Source of the DNA: Helichrysum umbraculigerum
Taxonomy: Eukaryota > Streptophyta > Magnoliopsida > Asterales > Asteraceae
DNA length: 64,000 bases
Direction: 5' to 3'
Assembly: GCA_949592205.1 (NCBI GenBank)
Contig: CATIUR010000001.1
Location: forward strand, 38,519,001-38,583,000
Both the position numbers and the translations under genes were made by a program. The notes beneath the pieces are model-generated. The model searched no databases. It had not been told where the DNA came from and saw nothing but the letters and a program-made list of their open reading frames with translations. This document shows, one piece after another, positions 31,365 through 44,069 of the stretch. How positions within the stretch are numbered: the first letter of the stretch is position 1; each line of letters opens with the position of its first letter.

Positions 31365-33503
31365 ACTTATTTTTCATCTCCAGTACTTTATCATTATTAT
31401 TACTATTGGTCTGTATTAACACTAACTATTTGGGATGATTTGTGAACTTGTTTACTTTTTGGAACCATCCATCCAGCTTGCTACTCAGCTGGATGATCTA
31501 TCGATCTATCTTTATTATTATGCTTACGTTTTCTTTGTTTATTTTAGTAGAATAAAATGTGGTTGAATTGATTGTTGAGAATGATAGGAACAATTCACGA
31601 CTAGATGACGCGAACTAAAAATGGACGGCTGTTCTTAGACGAAAACATGCTGGAATCCCTAGCAAGCAAAAACATCTTCTTCAGCCAAATCAGTTTCATC
31701 TTGTGAATCCATGAGGGGAGTTTTTATTCTTTTCCGTTGTCTTCCTGAAATATTCATACCATATCCTTTATGCCTAATCTCTAAGTGTGGGATTTTTTTT
31801 AATTCCACCATCTTAAAAACACAATAAAGTGAGCATTTCCTATAATCAAACTTTAAGTGTGGGATCCCCCAAAAGATCCGCGCCTTAGTAGTGAACATTA
31901 GGGACAATGTTCCTTTAAGTGTAGGATACACGGTATGTTGTACCGTAAAGTTTTCTGACCTTTTGTCCTCTAAAGATAACTTGTAACTCGTTTTCTGCTC
32001 AATTTTTTCAAATTTTTTTTTTTTCGAAAACTCGACTGATTTATCAGTCAACTTTTGAAAATTCTTTGATCTATTGGTAAGAATAATACTTTTTAAGGAT
32101 AATCACTTTTTCAGAATAAATAAATTACTTTGGAAAGTACGATAAGGCAGAATAAGAATCCTTTAAAAATGAAATGGTCATCTTCGAAGCATCGCATGAC
32201 TTGGTGCATACACCCTATATTGTTGTGTGAGGAACTTGAGCCTTTAATAAGCATTAATTTTTAATGCTTCACCATTCATTTCTGTGTGTGTGCCGATGCA
32301 TGCGTCTTAGAATTAGAACTTGTTCCTGGTATACGCTTCAAGACCATACCAAAGAGTACCGTACGCGGTATAGGTGCAATTAGAGGATCTTGGCATTTAT
32401 TAGGATTAAACCCATTTTTCTCATATCTCTTCAAGCCTAACCCTCCGATACTCAATTTTAGTATCGATGATCCGCTTAGTACACCATGTTGAGCCTTAAC
32501 CTTTTTCATTTCTTAAAAACCCAAATATTTTAAAACCCATTCCGTTCCCTACCCACCAAAACCTTATCTTAGAGTTTTTAAATTTTTGAAAAATGCTATT
32601 TAGATATTCTTTTTGCTTTCACTCCAAAAATCACAAAATTCGTGTTTTACTCAAAACTTCTCGTGTGCGTTTCAGCAATTAAATCTCCAAAGATCGAGAA
32701 TCTTGCGGTGCGAAAAACTGGCACCAAGTAAAATTCAAAAATCGAAAAGTGTGAAAAATGAAAAAATTGAAAGGACCTCAAAAAGGTAAAAATTCCTTAG
32801 AAATTCCTTGGCAAAGAAATTCTAAGCCAAAAATATATATATCTAAATAAAGCTAAGTGCTTCAAAATCTCCCGAAAACTCTGATCTTCGAAAGATATAA
32901 ATCCTCCAAGTGTTTTCAAAAAGATAGAAGTCAAAATAGCTATCTTCCTCCTTTCCGTTATCCGTTTCCGTTTTCATTAAAAAGCATATCTAAATAAAGT
33001 TTTTCATAATGTTTGAAAATTCCTGAGATAAGCATAACTTTTTTTTAAACTTTAAAAACAACCCTTTTCCATACCCATTTAACCCTCACCCGAACATTAC
33101 AACCCAACAAAAAATGCCTTGGGATAATTAGCACCGTCCTCATTTGGAGTGGTGGAGATACGATTCTCGACCAAGCCTATGATGATAAGCGCTGCATGAT
33201 TGGCTTTGAGCGATTTCGTTTGTTTAGAATGTTAGGAAACCCGATACACTTCTTGAGTGAATTGAGTGACCACCTGTAAGGATCGCCCAGTCATGTACTT
33301 CTACATCTCGAGAGTTGCAAAAGTATGCTAAAGGGCCAACCAGTTTAGTTTTAAGATTTCTTATTCTACTGATGCTTACTTTTTAAATAATTTACTTATT
33401 TTGAGGAGTTGATGTCCTTAGGAAATATCTGTTCTCGTCAAATGGTCTATCTTCTCAAAACCTGGAGCAAAATGAGATACGGTTTGCTTGAGGACAAGCA
33501 AAG
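31365..33503 (+). other. non-coding 3' internal region of element 2
   Basis: AT-rich, without a convincing gene. It has three internal PPT-like copies (31781-31793, 31851-31865 and 31912-31926). The 130-codon minus-strand ORF (31659-32051) shows no domain, and lies over these motifs; I treat it as chance. The cttgaggacaagca block at 33488-33501 leads into the PPT. Confidence 0.55.
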
Positions 33504-33520
33504 TCTAAGTGTGGGATATT
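33504..33520 (+). other. polypurine tract of element 2
   Basis: ctaagtgtgggatatt directly before TGATTTGACG; near identical to the PPT of element 1. Confidence 0.75.
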
Positions 33521-35234
33521 TGATTTGACGTAAAAAGTCATGTTTTACGCACATCTTTTACCTCATATTTAGCACTTAATTAACAAAAACATGCCAATAA
33601 AGCTCACATTTACCACATTTTGTTAAAAAGGTCTAAACTTTATAAATATTTCAAAAACAAAGGTAAATGGACGAAAAACACACTTTAATAGGCATAATTC
33701 GTTCAACACGCTATTTTATCATAAAACTCCGATCTGGGACTTAATAAATATCTTAAAATGTAGGTCTGGAGAGTACGAACGCGTAGATATAAAGAACGCT
33801 GAAAACGGATCAAGAACGAAGAAGTTAGAGCCAAACGAGTACGATCCAGCACACAAGACTTACGATCCAGCACACAAGACCACGGACCAAGATCACACCA
33901 CACCCCAAGGGCTGTATACCCCCTACAGGGGCCGTATACCCCCTCTACAGGGCCGTATACCCCCTGTTTGGGGTGGTATACCCCCTTCTAGGGGTGGTAT
34001 ACCCCCTCTACGGTGCCGGATACGCCCTATTTGCTACCGAATACGCCCTATTTGCTACCGAATACGCCCTATTTAGGGTGGTATACCCCCTTTACGGTGT
34101 CGAATTTCATAGCTAGGGGGTGTATTTCAGTGTTAAATTGGAGCGAGGGTGTTAAGTGTAAAATCGTATCTTGTATGCCTATAAATAGTGGCATCAACCT
34201 CCTCATTTTCACACCATCATCCATTCACAACACAATTCACTCTCACTTTCACACACACTTTCTCTTGTAATTTTATTTCTTAGTTAGTTTCTCTCTCTAG
34301 TTTCTCTCTCTAGCACTACTCTTAGGAGTTAGAGGAGAAATTAGAGGGTAGCTAGTAGATTAGAGGAGAGATAATCGTTGTAATAAAGGAGTATTGCTGT
34401 TCAAGCTGGTATTCAAGGATTGCAATTATTTTCTCTCTGTTACGCTGCTCTATTATCCGGTGATATCTATTCCTTCATACTGTTATTATGTCTGAGTTAT
34501 CCATGCGTAATATTATGGTATGTGCTTAATTTGTTGCCATGTTTATTGAGTAGTGTAATATTGTGATTGTTGGAATGTAGATATTTAGGAGTAGGGATGA
34601 TGTTAAATTAATTTTTAATTAAATATGTGATTGGAAATTGTTATGTTATGTATCGGGTTAAACTTTTCAAGTGGTAGATCTAAACCACCATATACACCCT
34701 TTCCAAGCTTTCACGTGGCTATTACTTTAGTATTAGGACTTGATCAACCCTAGTATCGGTAGATAGTTATCTGTGTTATCGTTGAAGCTGTGGACATGCT
34801 GTAAAACGGCCCAGTACTTAGTATAGCACAGGAAACACCTCTGGTGGAGTACAAATGCGTGGAAGCTACGGACCGGTCGTAAGCATATGACATCGTGGAT
34901 ACCTGGAAGTCACCCTTCCTGAACATGGTCTAGGTATATACAAAGCTGTGGAACTGCTGAAAAATGTAGTATACACCTTGAAACAAACCTAGGGATGAAC
35001 GTTTGATCGCAAAGGAGGGTCTACACCTTGACGGAAGTACTTGTGCTCCTCAACTAAGTTTAAGGGATCTGGAAAAGAAAGCAAACATTCAACTGTAGTG
35101 TAAGATGCTTAAACCCCCTTATCCAACATAACCTACAGTTTAACATACAATAGCAAGCAATTAGTACAAACCTTAATAAAATCAATTAGAACTAGGTGTT
35201 AAGAACGGTCAGAAATTAAATATCGGTCTGTTAC
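33521..35234 (+). repeat. 3' LTR of element 2, truncated
   Basis: Matches 13352-15066 with few differences, then breaks at 35234 where TGTTGAGTCAC begins. Array copy at 33905-34092, TATA box at 34180-34187. gttac at 35230-35234 would be one TSD copy of the inserted LTR. Confidence 0.85.
33905..34092 (+). repeat. 21-bp tandem array in element 2 3' LTR
   Basis: Copy of the 13736-13930 array, differing mainly by a few bases at its start. Confidence 0.85.
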
Positions 35235-35833
35235 TGTTGAGTCACTGGTCGCTGACCATGTTAAGTCACTGGTCGCTGACCTACTCAACGTAACACTACT
35301 CGATGAAGAAATGAATTGTATCAAAGCTGCTGTTGCTGAAGATTGGTTTCGCTTATCGTCATTCATTTTGTTTGATATACTGAGGAAGATTTAAAGCTCA
35401 ACTTGGTGTGTCGCTGATCAACGTCAGCGAGAGCTTTACTTCTTCAAATCAATAAAGGCAAAAGTCACTGCCAAAATAACAGCTAGTCACTGAAGATCTT
35501 TAGTTCAAGTCATTCTACAAGAGCATGTTAGCTCGCAGTGAGTGAGGAGGATTACTACATCTTCAGGGACTATTCAATAAAGCCTCTCAATCATCAAGTA
35601 CTAAAAGTACTGTACTTATCTATACATCAGCAAGAGTGTTCCAAGTTTAAAGTATGTCCGAAAGATTATGTGGTATCAAGTGATTGGTTTTAAAGTAACG
35701 AGATATTTGCGGTAACAGAATTGGGACCCGCTGAATGTCGGTTCATAAGAGATCAAGCCAATCAAGCAGCGACATGTGTCATTCCAAGATCCTATTTTGT
35801 AGGCAATATTTTAGGAACTCTTGTAGTATAGAT
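35235..35833 (+). repeat. fragment of an unrelated LTR-like sequence
   Basis: Starts TGTTGAGTCAC right at the break in the element 2 LTR and contains a direct repeat of gtcactggtcgctgacc (two copies within 35235-35285). It ends in TTGTAGTATAGATACT at the join with LTR B. TG start, position at a clean break and possible TSD suggest the 5' part of a Ty1-copia-type LTR, but I do not recognise the family. No ORF. Confidence 0.45.
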
Positions 35834-37162
35834 ACTATGTCGCTGTTGAATCAGCATCTCGAATCTATGCGACACAACCATTGTGTCGTATAGATATTGT
35901 GTCGCACTTTTATGCGACACAACCCTTGTGTCGCATGACGTGTCCTTGTGTCGCATATAGTGTCGCAAAACACAGCAGATTTACAATTTAATTCCATACT
36001 AAGTGTTAGACATTTGGGACTTCAAACGATTAAACAATATAACTTCTAAGGGACATTGAAACATGTTTTTCAAGCATAACACTTCAAACAAATATAGATA
36101 TGTCGAGATTATTATTTCAACTAAACCACCAACGGGCCGTACGCGTTTTCAAAACATACTTCAAGATCAAACAAGTCGTTGTAACTTGTAACAGAACAAT
36201 TAACCAACCAAATCGTAGTAATTTGGACATATATAGTTGTATAACAACTACAAGGGTAGTCTTTCGAGATACCGGTACAATTAATAACAATCAAGCGTCG
36301 TGAACACATTCAGGTTTCAAGTCCTTGGACATCCATTCACAACTAATTACTTCAAGTTTATTAAATTAAACACTTCAAGACTCAGGTGAGTTTCATGGCC
36401 CCATTTTCACTACTTTATCAGGGGTGTGATATTACTGCTCTTTTTGGTTTTACAAGTAGAATGCAAGTACCAACCTTCAAATACTACATGAGTTTCAAGC
36501 TAATCAAATTTAAAGTCCTCTATAGCATAGTCTCTAATATTTTAGCGTGAATGTTAGTATATGATATCATATGGGATTGACAATCCTCATCCGGGTTAGC
36601 ACGCACTAACCGGTCAAACGGATGTATTAGCATTTGGGAAGACGAGTGTGGATTAGACACTCGTAGGAGGCAAATCAGTTAGGTTTCCTTAACTGGACCT
36701 AGCGATAAAGTTAAGCTCAGACTATGTGCTCATGGATTGTATAACTTTTATTTTGCTTAATTGCATTTTAAATTCAATATAAATCTTGCGGTTCTAACAA
36801 CTATACATTGACATACAAACCTGTGAGCTCACCAGCGTTTTCGCTGACCCATTTTAGTATGTATCACAGGTACCCAGCAGTAGGTTGGCTGCACAGGCAG
36901 GGACTATTAGCTCGAGTCAGCATTCGTACAACTAGAGATTTGATTGCATTATTATATTTTGTAAAAGTAATTATGCTATGTAATCTCTCAATTTCAGGAC
37001 CCGAGCTAATGTAACATTATTTTGTTGTAAACGTTTACTTTATTAATACAAGTTTAAAATGACGCATATAGTGGTCGTTCATTATGTCTTATGTGCTTTG
37101 TATATTGATTAGTGACACCCAAATCGAGCTTCCGCGAACCATTAAATTTTGGGGGTGTCACA
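35834..37162 (+). repeat. 5' LTR of Tekay B, 5' truncated
   Basis: Begins inside the TGCGACACAA array and matches 53567-54895 of the 3' LTR. Structured block at 36550-36664. Ends GGGGGTGTCACA before the PBS. Confidence 0.9.
36550..36664 (+). other. conserved structured block of Tekay LTR, copy in B 5' LTR
   Basis: Outer stem AATGTTAGTA/TATTAGCATT with two G-U pairs. Palindrome ATATGATATCATAT. Stem CATCCG/CGGATG enclosing GGTTAG/CTAACC. Hairpin ACGAGTG/CACTCGT with GGATTAG loop. Confidence 0.7.
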
Positions 37163-37165
37163 GAT

Positions 37166-37178
37166 TGGTATCAGAGCC
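37166..37178 (+). other. primer-binding site of Tekay B
   Basis: TGGTATCAGAGCC, perfect initiator-tRNA-Met type PBS. Confidence 0.9.
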
Positions 37179-37495
37179 TAAGGTTATAGTGAACTAGGTT
37201 GCATTTAGTGGGCCTAGACTATGACCGTTAGGCAGTATTCCCTATTAGGTATAACCAGTTCAGAGATTACAGCATACGAATTTAATTTAACATAGCTTGA
37301 TTAACTATGTACAATTAAATAAAGATGATGTAAGATCTGAAGGAAGTTATGGCTGAACAGGATACACTAGTTGACTCTGACCTCGAGAGAACCGGGACTC
37401 AAAACAAGTATGTGTTAGACACCCAAGGCTACTATGTGTTACATACTTATATATATACATAGGTAGACCTCACTCTTTTCACACTTTGTCTCAGA

Positions 37496-38008
37496 ATGGC
37501 AAACACATCACGCAATTCGTCACGCTCTCATCCGCAAGAATCTCGAAACCCGCGAATGGCAAGGAGGACCACTAGGTCACCTCGAAGCAACCCCTATCCG
37601 GTTCATAAATCTCAAAACTCGGCACATCTCACAGTGCTAGTGTTGGCTACCCAACTCCGCCGTCAGGAGCAAAGGCTCGAAAATCTCGAACGGGAACAAC
37701 ACCGAATGACCTACCTGCTTCGCCAAGCTCTTGACCGCATATCACAACTCCAGCGAGAACAAGAAGATACCAGCCTCTCTATAAGCATAATTCAAGATTC
37801 AATGACCGCTGAATTAGGTGCGGATGAACTCGTAAGAAACCGATTAAAGGAATGTGAACAGCGTTCACAGGAGACTGAGGATCACTCTCGAGCACTAGTG
37901 CAACGACTGGCCTTGGTTGAAGACAACGCCAGGCAAACCAACAGACTTGCAGAAACAGTGGACCGCCTTGTCGTACTGATGGAGCGGATTAATCTGCATC
38001 AAGATTAG
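37496..38008 (+). CDS. small coiled-coil ORF upstream of gag, Tekay B
   Basis: 170 codons from ATG to TAG, in the same place as the 161-codon ORF of element A. The N-terminus is basic (RMARRTTRSPR, PYPVH). Residues about 50-165 are rich in Gln, Glu, Arg and Leu with heptad spacing. Shared blocks with A include ECEQRSQE, LVQRLALVEDNARQ and TVDRLV. The frame is intact although the gag-pol next to it has two stops. Role unknown. Confidence 0.7.
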   Translation: MANTSRNSSRSHPQESRNPRMARRTTRSPRSNPYPVHKSQNSAHLTVLVLATQLRRQEQRLENLEREQHRMTYLLRQALDRISQLQREQEDTSLSISIIQDSMTAELGADELVRNRLKECEQRSQETEDHSRALVQRLALVEDNARQTNRLAETVDRLVVLMERINLHQD

Positions 38009-38315
38009 ATCAGTCTGTAACTTGTAACCAGTTAACTACTTTATTAGGGTCTATGTAATTCAACGGGATGTAACAATTCCCGGCGCTTTTGTAAAACATC
38101 TAAGTCTGTAACTTTTGAAACTTGTGATTCAAAATCGTCTGTAATCATTTGGCTTCGAAATATCAATTGACGATTTCTATTAATTATCTCACGTTATTGA
38201 TTTTTACCTTGAGATGTTGTATATTACCATCTTATATATGTACATCTGTGGGGATATATCATGAATTTTGGACTAGTATCTTACTTCCTTTCCTTGTTCT
38301 TTCTTACTCAGCATC

Positions 38316-41300
38316 ATGCCTCCTCGCCGACAAATCACCCTTAGTGAAGCTGAGATCGCGGGACTGATTGCCCGCAGTGTGACCCAAGCCTTGGCTGCCC
38401 GAACACCACCACCCAGTAGCGAGGACACAGCTACCAATGCTCCACCACCCAGACCCTGCTCCTATAAGGACTTTCTGAGCTGCAAACCACTATACTTCAA
38501 GGGCACGGAAGGTGCTATTGGTTTGAGCTGATGGATAGAACGCATAGAATCTGTTTTCAGCCTCTGCAACTGCACCGAGGAAAACAAGGTAAAGTTCGCC
38601 GCCTACACTTTTCAGGAAGGCGCTCTTACATGGTGGAACGCCCATACCAACTCTGTGGGTATTGAGATAGCTAATCAACTACCTTGGGCCGAGTTGAAGA
38701 ACAAAATGAAGGAGAAGTATTGTCCCGAGGAAGAGATACACCGATTAGAAGAGGAGTTCTGGCAACTTGCTGTGCAGGGGACCGATATTGAGGGATACAC
38801 CATCAAGTTCCAGCAATACGCGTCCATGTGCCCTAGCCTGGTGGAACCAGAGAAAAAGGGAGTTAAGAAATACATCCGCGGCCTTCCCGAGAGCATCCAG
38901 GGAAGTGTCGCCTCATCACAACCAGCCACCACTGAAAGTGCTATCAGGCTAGCACACGAGCTCATGGCACTAGTGGTCAGCCGTGAGAAATCCAACAACA
39001 ACAAACGCAAATCCACCGAACCACACTGCAGCAACCAAAATAAGAGGTCCAACGCCACCCAAGCTTACAACACCAACACCGAACCCAAACGCACCTACAC
39101 TGGGGACAGACCATATTGTTCCAAGTGTAACTATCACCACCATGGCCCTTGCAAATCTCCTTGCAACAACTGCAGGAAGTACGGGCATTCGTCCAAAGAC
39201 TACCGAGCCCCTAAATCACAAAACAACAACCAACAACCCAAAACCTGTTACGAATGTGGGGAAAAAGGACATTTCAGGGATGCATGTCCCAAACTGAAGA
39301 ACCAGAGCAACAACAACAACAATAACCGCAACAGCAACAACAACAACACACGAAGTAGGGCCTTCGTCATCAACTCCGGGGACGCCCGCCAAGACCCGAA
39401 TGTGGTCACGGGTATGTTCCTCCTCAACAACTTAACCGCTTCAATCCTGTTTGATACCGGTGCTGATAGGAGTTTTATTTCTGATGAGTTTTGCCCACTA
39501 CTTGACATTACCCCAGTTGCCTTAGATGTTAAGTACACTGTAGAGCTTGCAAACGGTAAACTTATGGAAACCAAGAGTGTGATCCCTAATTGCACTTTAA
39601 ATCTAGCCGACGAAATTTTCTCAATAGATCTCATGCCTGTTAAGATAGGAAGTTTCGATGTCATTGTTGGAATGGACTGGTTGTCCAAGCATCGGGCTGA
39701 AATTATCTGTGGTGACAAAGTTATTCGTATACGTCTCGCCACCGGTGGAACTTTAATCATACAGGGGGAGACCGGCGGGACGAGACTCAATATCATGTCT
39801 TGCTTGAAAACCCGTAAATTTCTGAAAAAGGGTTATCCAGCAATCCTCGCGCACATCATGGAGAAAAATTCGGAGGAGAAGCGACTGGAGGATGTACCAA
39901 TTGTCCAAGACTTTCCTGAAGTCTTTCCCGAAGAACTGCCTGGTCTACCACCACCAAGACAGGTTGAGTTCTCAATTGATCTCGTACCGGGTGCTGCGCC
40001 GGTGGCACGAGCACCATATCGTTTAGCTCAATCCAAACTTCAGGAGTTGTCTGCCCAACTACAGGAACTTCTAGAAAGAGGATTCATTAGGCCGAGTTCT
40101 TCACCTTGGGGAGCTCCGGTCCTATTTGTCAAAAAGAAAGACGGCACTTTTCGAATGTGTATCGACTATCGAGAGATGAACAAGTTGACCATCAAGAACC
40201 GATACCCATTACCTCGAATCGATGATTTGTTCGACCAACTTCAAGGATCGAGTTGTTATTCAAAGATTGATCTCCGATCCGGATATCACCAATTGCGTGT
40301 TCGCGATGCCGACATTCCAAAAACCGCTTTCCGAACTCGCTATGGGCATTACGAATTCCAAGTGATGCCATTCGGCCTAACCAATGCACCGGCTGTATCC
40401 ATGGACCTTATGAATCGGGTGTGTAAACCTTACCTTGACAAGTTTGTCATTGTCTTCATCGATGACATCCTCATATATTCACGAAGCGAACAAGAACACG
40501 CGCAACACCTCAAAACCATCCTAGAGCTACTTAGACACGAAGAGCTGTATGCTAAATTTTCTAAGTGAGAGTTCTGGATAAAAACCGTTCAATTCCTTGG
40601 ACATGTCATTGATAGTCAAGGAATTCATGTTGATCCGTCAAAAATCGAGGCTATCAAAGACTGGCAATCGCCAACCACTCCGACCGAAGTACGGCAGTTT
40701 TTGGGACTGGCCGGGTACTACCGGCGATTCATTGAAAATTTCTCCAAGATAGCCTTACCACTCACGACTCTGACCCAGAAAGACAAAAAGTTTGACTGGA
40801 CTGATAAACAAGAGTCGGCATTCCAACTATTAAAACAAAAGCTTTGCAGTGCTCATATTCTATCATTACCCGAGGGCACCGATGACTTCGTGGTATACTG
40901 CGATGCTTCTCATCAAGGTCTCGGTTGCGTGCTTATGCAACGAGACAGAGTCATAGCTTATGCTTCACGACAGCTCAAGATTCATGAAAAGAATTACACC
41001 ACCCACGACCTCGAGTTAGGAGTCGTCACTTTTGCCCTCAAAATTTGGAGACATTACCTCTATGGCACTAGGTGCACAATCTTTACAGACCACAAAAGTC
41101 TCCAACACATATTCGATCAGAAGGATCTCAACATGAGGCAACGTCGATGGGTCGAGTTGCTTACCGATTACGACTGTGAACTCAGATATCATCCAGGCAA
41201 AGCAAATGTTGTTGCTGATGCCCTCAGTCGGAAAGAGCGATTGAAACCACTGCGGGTCCGAGCCCTCAGTATGACCATTCACAACAATTTAAACGTTCAA

Positions 41301-42493
41301 ATTCTCACTGCTCAACTCGAAGCCTTGAAACCCGAAAATGTCAAAGATGAAGCCTTGCGGGGCATGGATAAACAATTCGAAATCAAACCTAACGGGATTA
41401 GGTATTTCTCAAACCGAATCTGGTTGCCTAAATTTGGGAACCTACGAGACTTGGTAATGGATGAAGCTCATAAGTCCAAATATTCTATCCATCCGGGATC
41501 TGATAAAATGTATCACGGTATCAAGGACTTCTACTGGTGGCCGAGTATGAAAGCTGAAATCGCCACCTATGTCAGCAAGTGCCTTACTTGCTCCAAGGTC
41601 AAAATCGAATATCAAAAACCTTCTGGTTTACTTCAACAACCCAGTCTTCCTGAATGGAAATGGGAACAAATCGCCATGGACTTCATAACCAAACTACCCA
41701 AGTCATCGAACGGTTGCGATACCATTTGGGTGATCGTGGATCGTCTCACTAAGTCTGCTCACTTCCTGGCAATCAAGGAATCCGATAAAATGGAACGCCT
41801 CACCAGAATCTATCTGAAGGAAATCGTGACCAAACACGGTGTTCCAATCTCAATTGTCTCCGATAGGGATAGTCGTTTCACTTCACAATTTTGGCAATCA
41901 CTTCAAAAATCCCTGGGTACTAGACTTGATATGAGTACCGCATATCATCCTCAAACCGACGGCCAAAGTGAACGAACAATTCAAACCCTAGAAGACATGC
42001 TACGGGCCTGCGTAGTAGACTTCGGTGTAAACTGGGAAAAACACCTACTATTGTGCGAGTTCTCGTACAACAACAGTTATCATACCAGCATTAAGGCTGC
42101 ACCCTTCGAGGCACTATACGGTCGTAAGTGCCGGTCACCTATCTGTTGGACCGAAGTTGGGGATAGCCAACTCACAGGTCCAGAAATCATTCACGAGACG
42201 ACCGAGAGAATCGTCGAAATTCAAAACAAGCTCAAGGCCGCGCGTGATCGTCAGAAAAGTTATGCTGACGTGAGACGCAAACCACTCGAGTTCCAAGTTG
42301 GGGATCGAGTACTACTTAAAGTATCGCCTTGGAAAGGCGTAATCCGATTTGGCAAACGAGGGAAGTTAAATCCCAGATACATTGGACCATTCGAGATCCT
42401 CGAAAGGATTGGTCCAGTGGCATATCGATTGCAGCTGCTATCCGAACTCAGCAGCGTGCATCCCACTTTTCATGTTTCAAATCAGAAGAAGTG
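38316..42493 (+). pseudogene. gag-pol polyprotein of Tekay B, two stops, cut by element C
   Basis: One frame throughout, with TGA at 38529-38531 (after codon 71; CGA in relatives) and TGA at 40566-40568 (TGT in relatives, in the AKFSKCEFW segment). First zinc knuckle (about 283) is CNNCRKYGHSSKDY, its last Cys replaced by Tyr. The second (about 311) is intact. Protease DTGADRSF is near 380, RT FIDD near 714. RNase H VYCDASHQGLGC, the integrase zinc site, IAMDFI, SDRDSRF and SERTIQ are present. The frame is cut at 42493 in the middle of a Cys codon by element C and resumes at 52203. ORFs in other frames here are shadows. Confidence 0.95.
42489..42493. other. target-site duplication of Tekay C, left copy
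   Basis: aagtg before LTR start TGTGACAACC; it is repeated at 52198-52202. Confidence 0.95.
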
Positions 42494-43052
42494 TGTGACA
42501 ACCGTAAAAATTAGGACTAGTTTTTAGTTCCTAATCATTTAGAAATATGTGTAATTATTTCTATGTATTAGGCTAATTGTATGTATCAATATATATTGTT
42601 GAATATATATCAGTACGCGATTATATTAATCGTGCATTTTTAATCGACCGAATTCCGATTTATCTATACGGCGTTGGTGAAAACAAGTATTAAGTAATAT
42701 AGAATTTTTATTTAATACAACTCATTATTTATTACACATTATTTCGATAATATTTCAAAAGTATTTCATATCGTATAAATAACGTCTACGCGACCAAAAA
42801 TACGTGAAACGCATGCAACAATCGAAATAAACTAAAGTTATATTTTATAACACATTAATAAGTATTTTGATAAAATACTTCAACTCAAAATATCTAAAGT
42901 TCATTCGTTATTTAAAAACATACGTATGATATATAACGTCTAAATTATACGTTTAAACGATCGAGTAAACAAATACGGGTGTAACATCAATAATTGGAGA
43001 CAAAGTGTAACAAAAATCCACCTCCTTTGACCTTAAGAAAAATCAGGCCAAA

Positions 43053-43077
43053 CATGATCCACATTTTGTGGATCATG
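43053..43077 (+). other. perfect hairpin near start of transcribed leader, LTR C
   Basis: Arms CATGATCCACA and TGTGGATCATG, loop TTT. It lies just upstream of the CT-rich leader. The 3' LTR copy is at 50515-50539. Hairpins of different sequence hold this place in LTRs A, B and D. Confidence 0.8.
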
Positions 43078-43449
43078 CTTTTGACTAACACATACCTACA
43101 TACATTATTGCATCAATTTGTTCCTTCACTTTTTCACCACATCTCTCTCCCTAACTCGTCTCTCTCTCTCTCTCTCTAAAACAACCAAAACCGCCACCTT
43201 AAACCACCAAGAACTACCATCAAAACACCTCCATTTGCAAAACGGCTAGGAGCTAAACGAGCACCACGCGATCCTCTACGACTCTATCTTTTCGGTTTTC
43301 AAAACCGACCCTTGTAAGTTAACGACACCTTAAAACTACTTTAATACATTTATTTACTTGTTTTGTAGCTCATCAAACTATAAAATGTCCAAATCAAAAC
43401 TTGAAACTCGTTTTACAAACTCAAAAATGGTAACAGTTTCTGTCTTCGG

Positions 43450-43584
43450 AAACTATAACCTTCGGCAGAAACTATAACCTTCGGCAGAAACTATAACCTT
43501 CGGCAGAAACTATAACCTTCGGCAGAAACCTTAACCTTCGGTAGAAACTATTCGGCAGAAACCATAACTTTCGGCAGAAACCTA
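43450..43584 (+). repeat. 19-bp tandem array in Tekay C 5' LTR
   Basis: Four perfect units of aaactataaccttcggcag followed by three degenerate ones. The 3' LTR has six perfect units. Confidence 0.9.
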
Positions 43585-44069
43585 TAACTAGCAGTTTTAA
43601 CTATAACAATTTAAATACGATACAACAATCAAAGTATAATAATAATAGTTGAGATTATTATTACCAAAAACTCACCAACGGGTCGTACACATCTTTCAAA
43701 AAACTCAAATCTAATCAGTTAAACCAAATCATTTGGACATTACTAGTTGGATGAACAACTAGCATAGATGATATGATAAGACATCTAATCATTTAAAACC
43801 TTGCGCGTTTAGGACGCCCGACAGGTTTCAGTCGTTGGAAACGACATCATTCTTTGTATACCATCATTGTTGCTTGACAGCATCTCATCAGACTCAGGTG
43901 AGTCTCATAGCCCCTTTTTAAATACTTTTACCTAGGGGTGTGATTTCATTGCTCTGTTTTGTTTTACAATATGAACGCAAGTACCATCAAATCAAATACT
44001 ACATGAGTTATTTTCACTAATCATTTTAAAGCCCTCCATCAGCATAGTTTGGTAATACGTAGTAGCGTG

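Larger units (their letters stand above)
13352..35234 (+). mobile_element. Athila-like LTR retrotransposon (element 2), interrupted by Tekay element A
   Basis: The 5' LTR (13352-15668) and a truncated 3' LTR (33521-35234) are near identical. Inside are a PBS, an unrecognised ORF in the gag position, a spacer, an ATHILA ORF-1-like gene and a long non-coding tail with a PPT. No protease, RT, RNase H or integrase is visible, so it is probably non-autonomous and relied on a related element. It inserted into the minus-strand Athila element at 13351. Tekay A then inserted into it at 20029/30631. Its right end was lost when another LTR (35235 on) inserted or recombined there. Confidence 0.8.

Noticed and set aside
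31659..32051. 130-codon minus-strand ORF in the tail of element 2
   Set aside because: No recognisable domain; it lies over repeated PPT-like motifs on the other strand and no relative is seen elsewhere in the window.
43160..43178. CT microsatellite as an independent feature
   Set aside because: It is part of the CT-rich LTR leader shared by A, B and C and needs no separate explanation.
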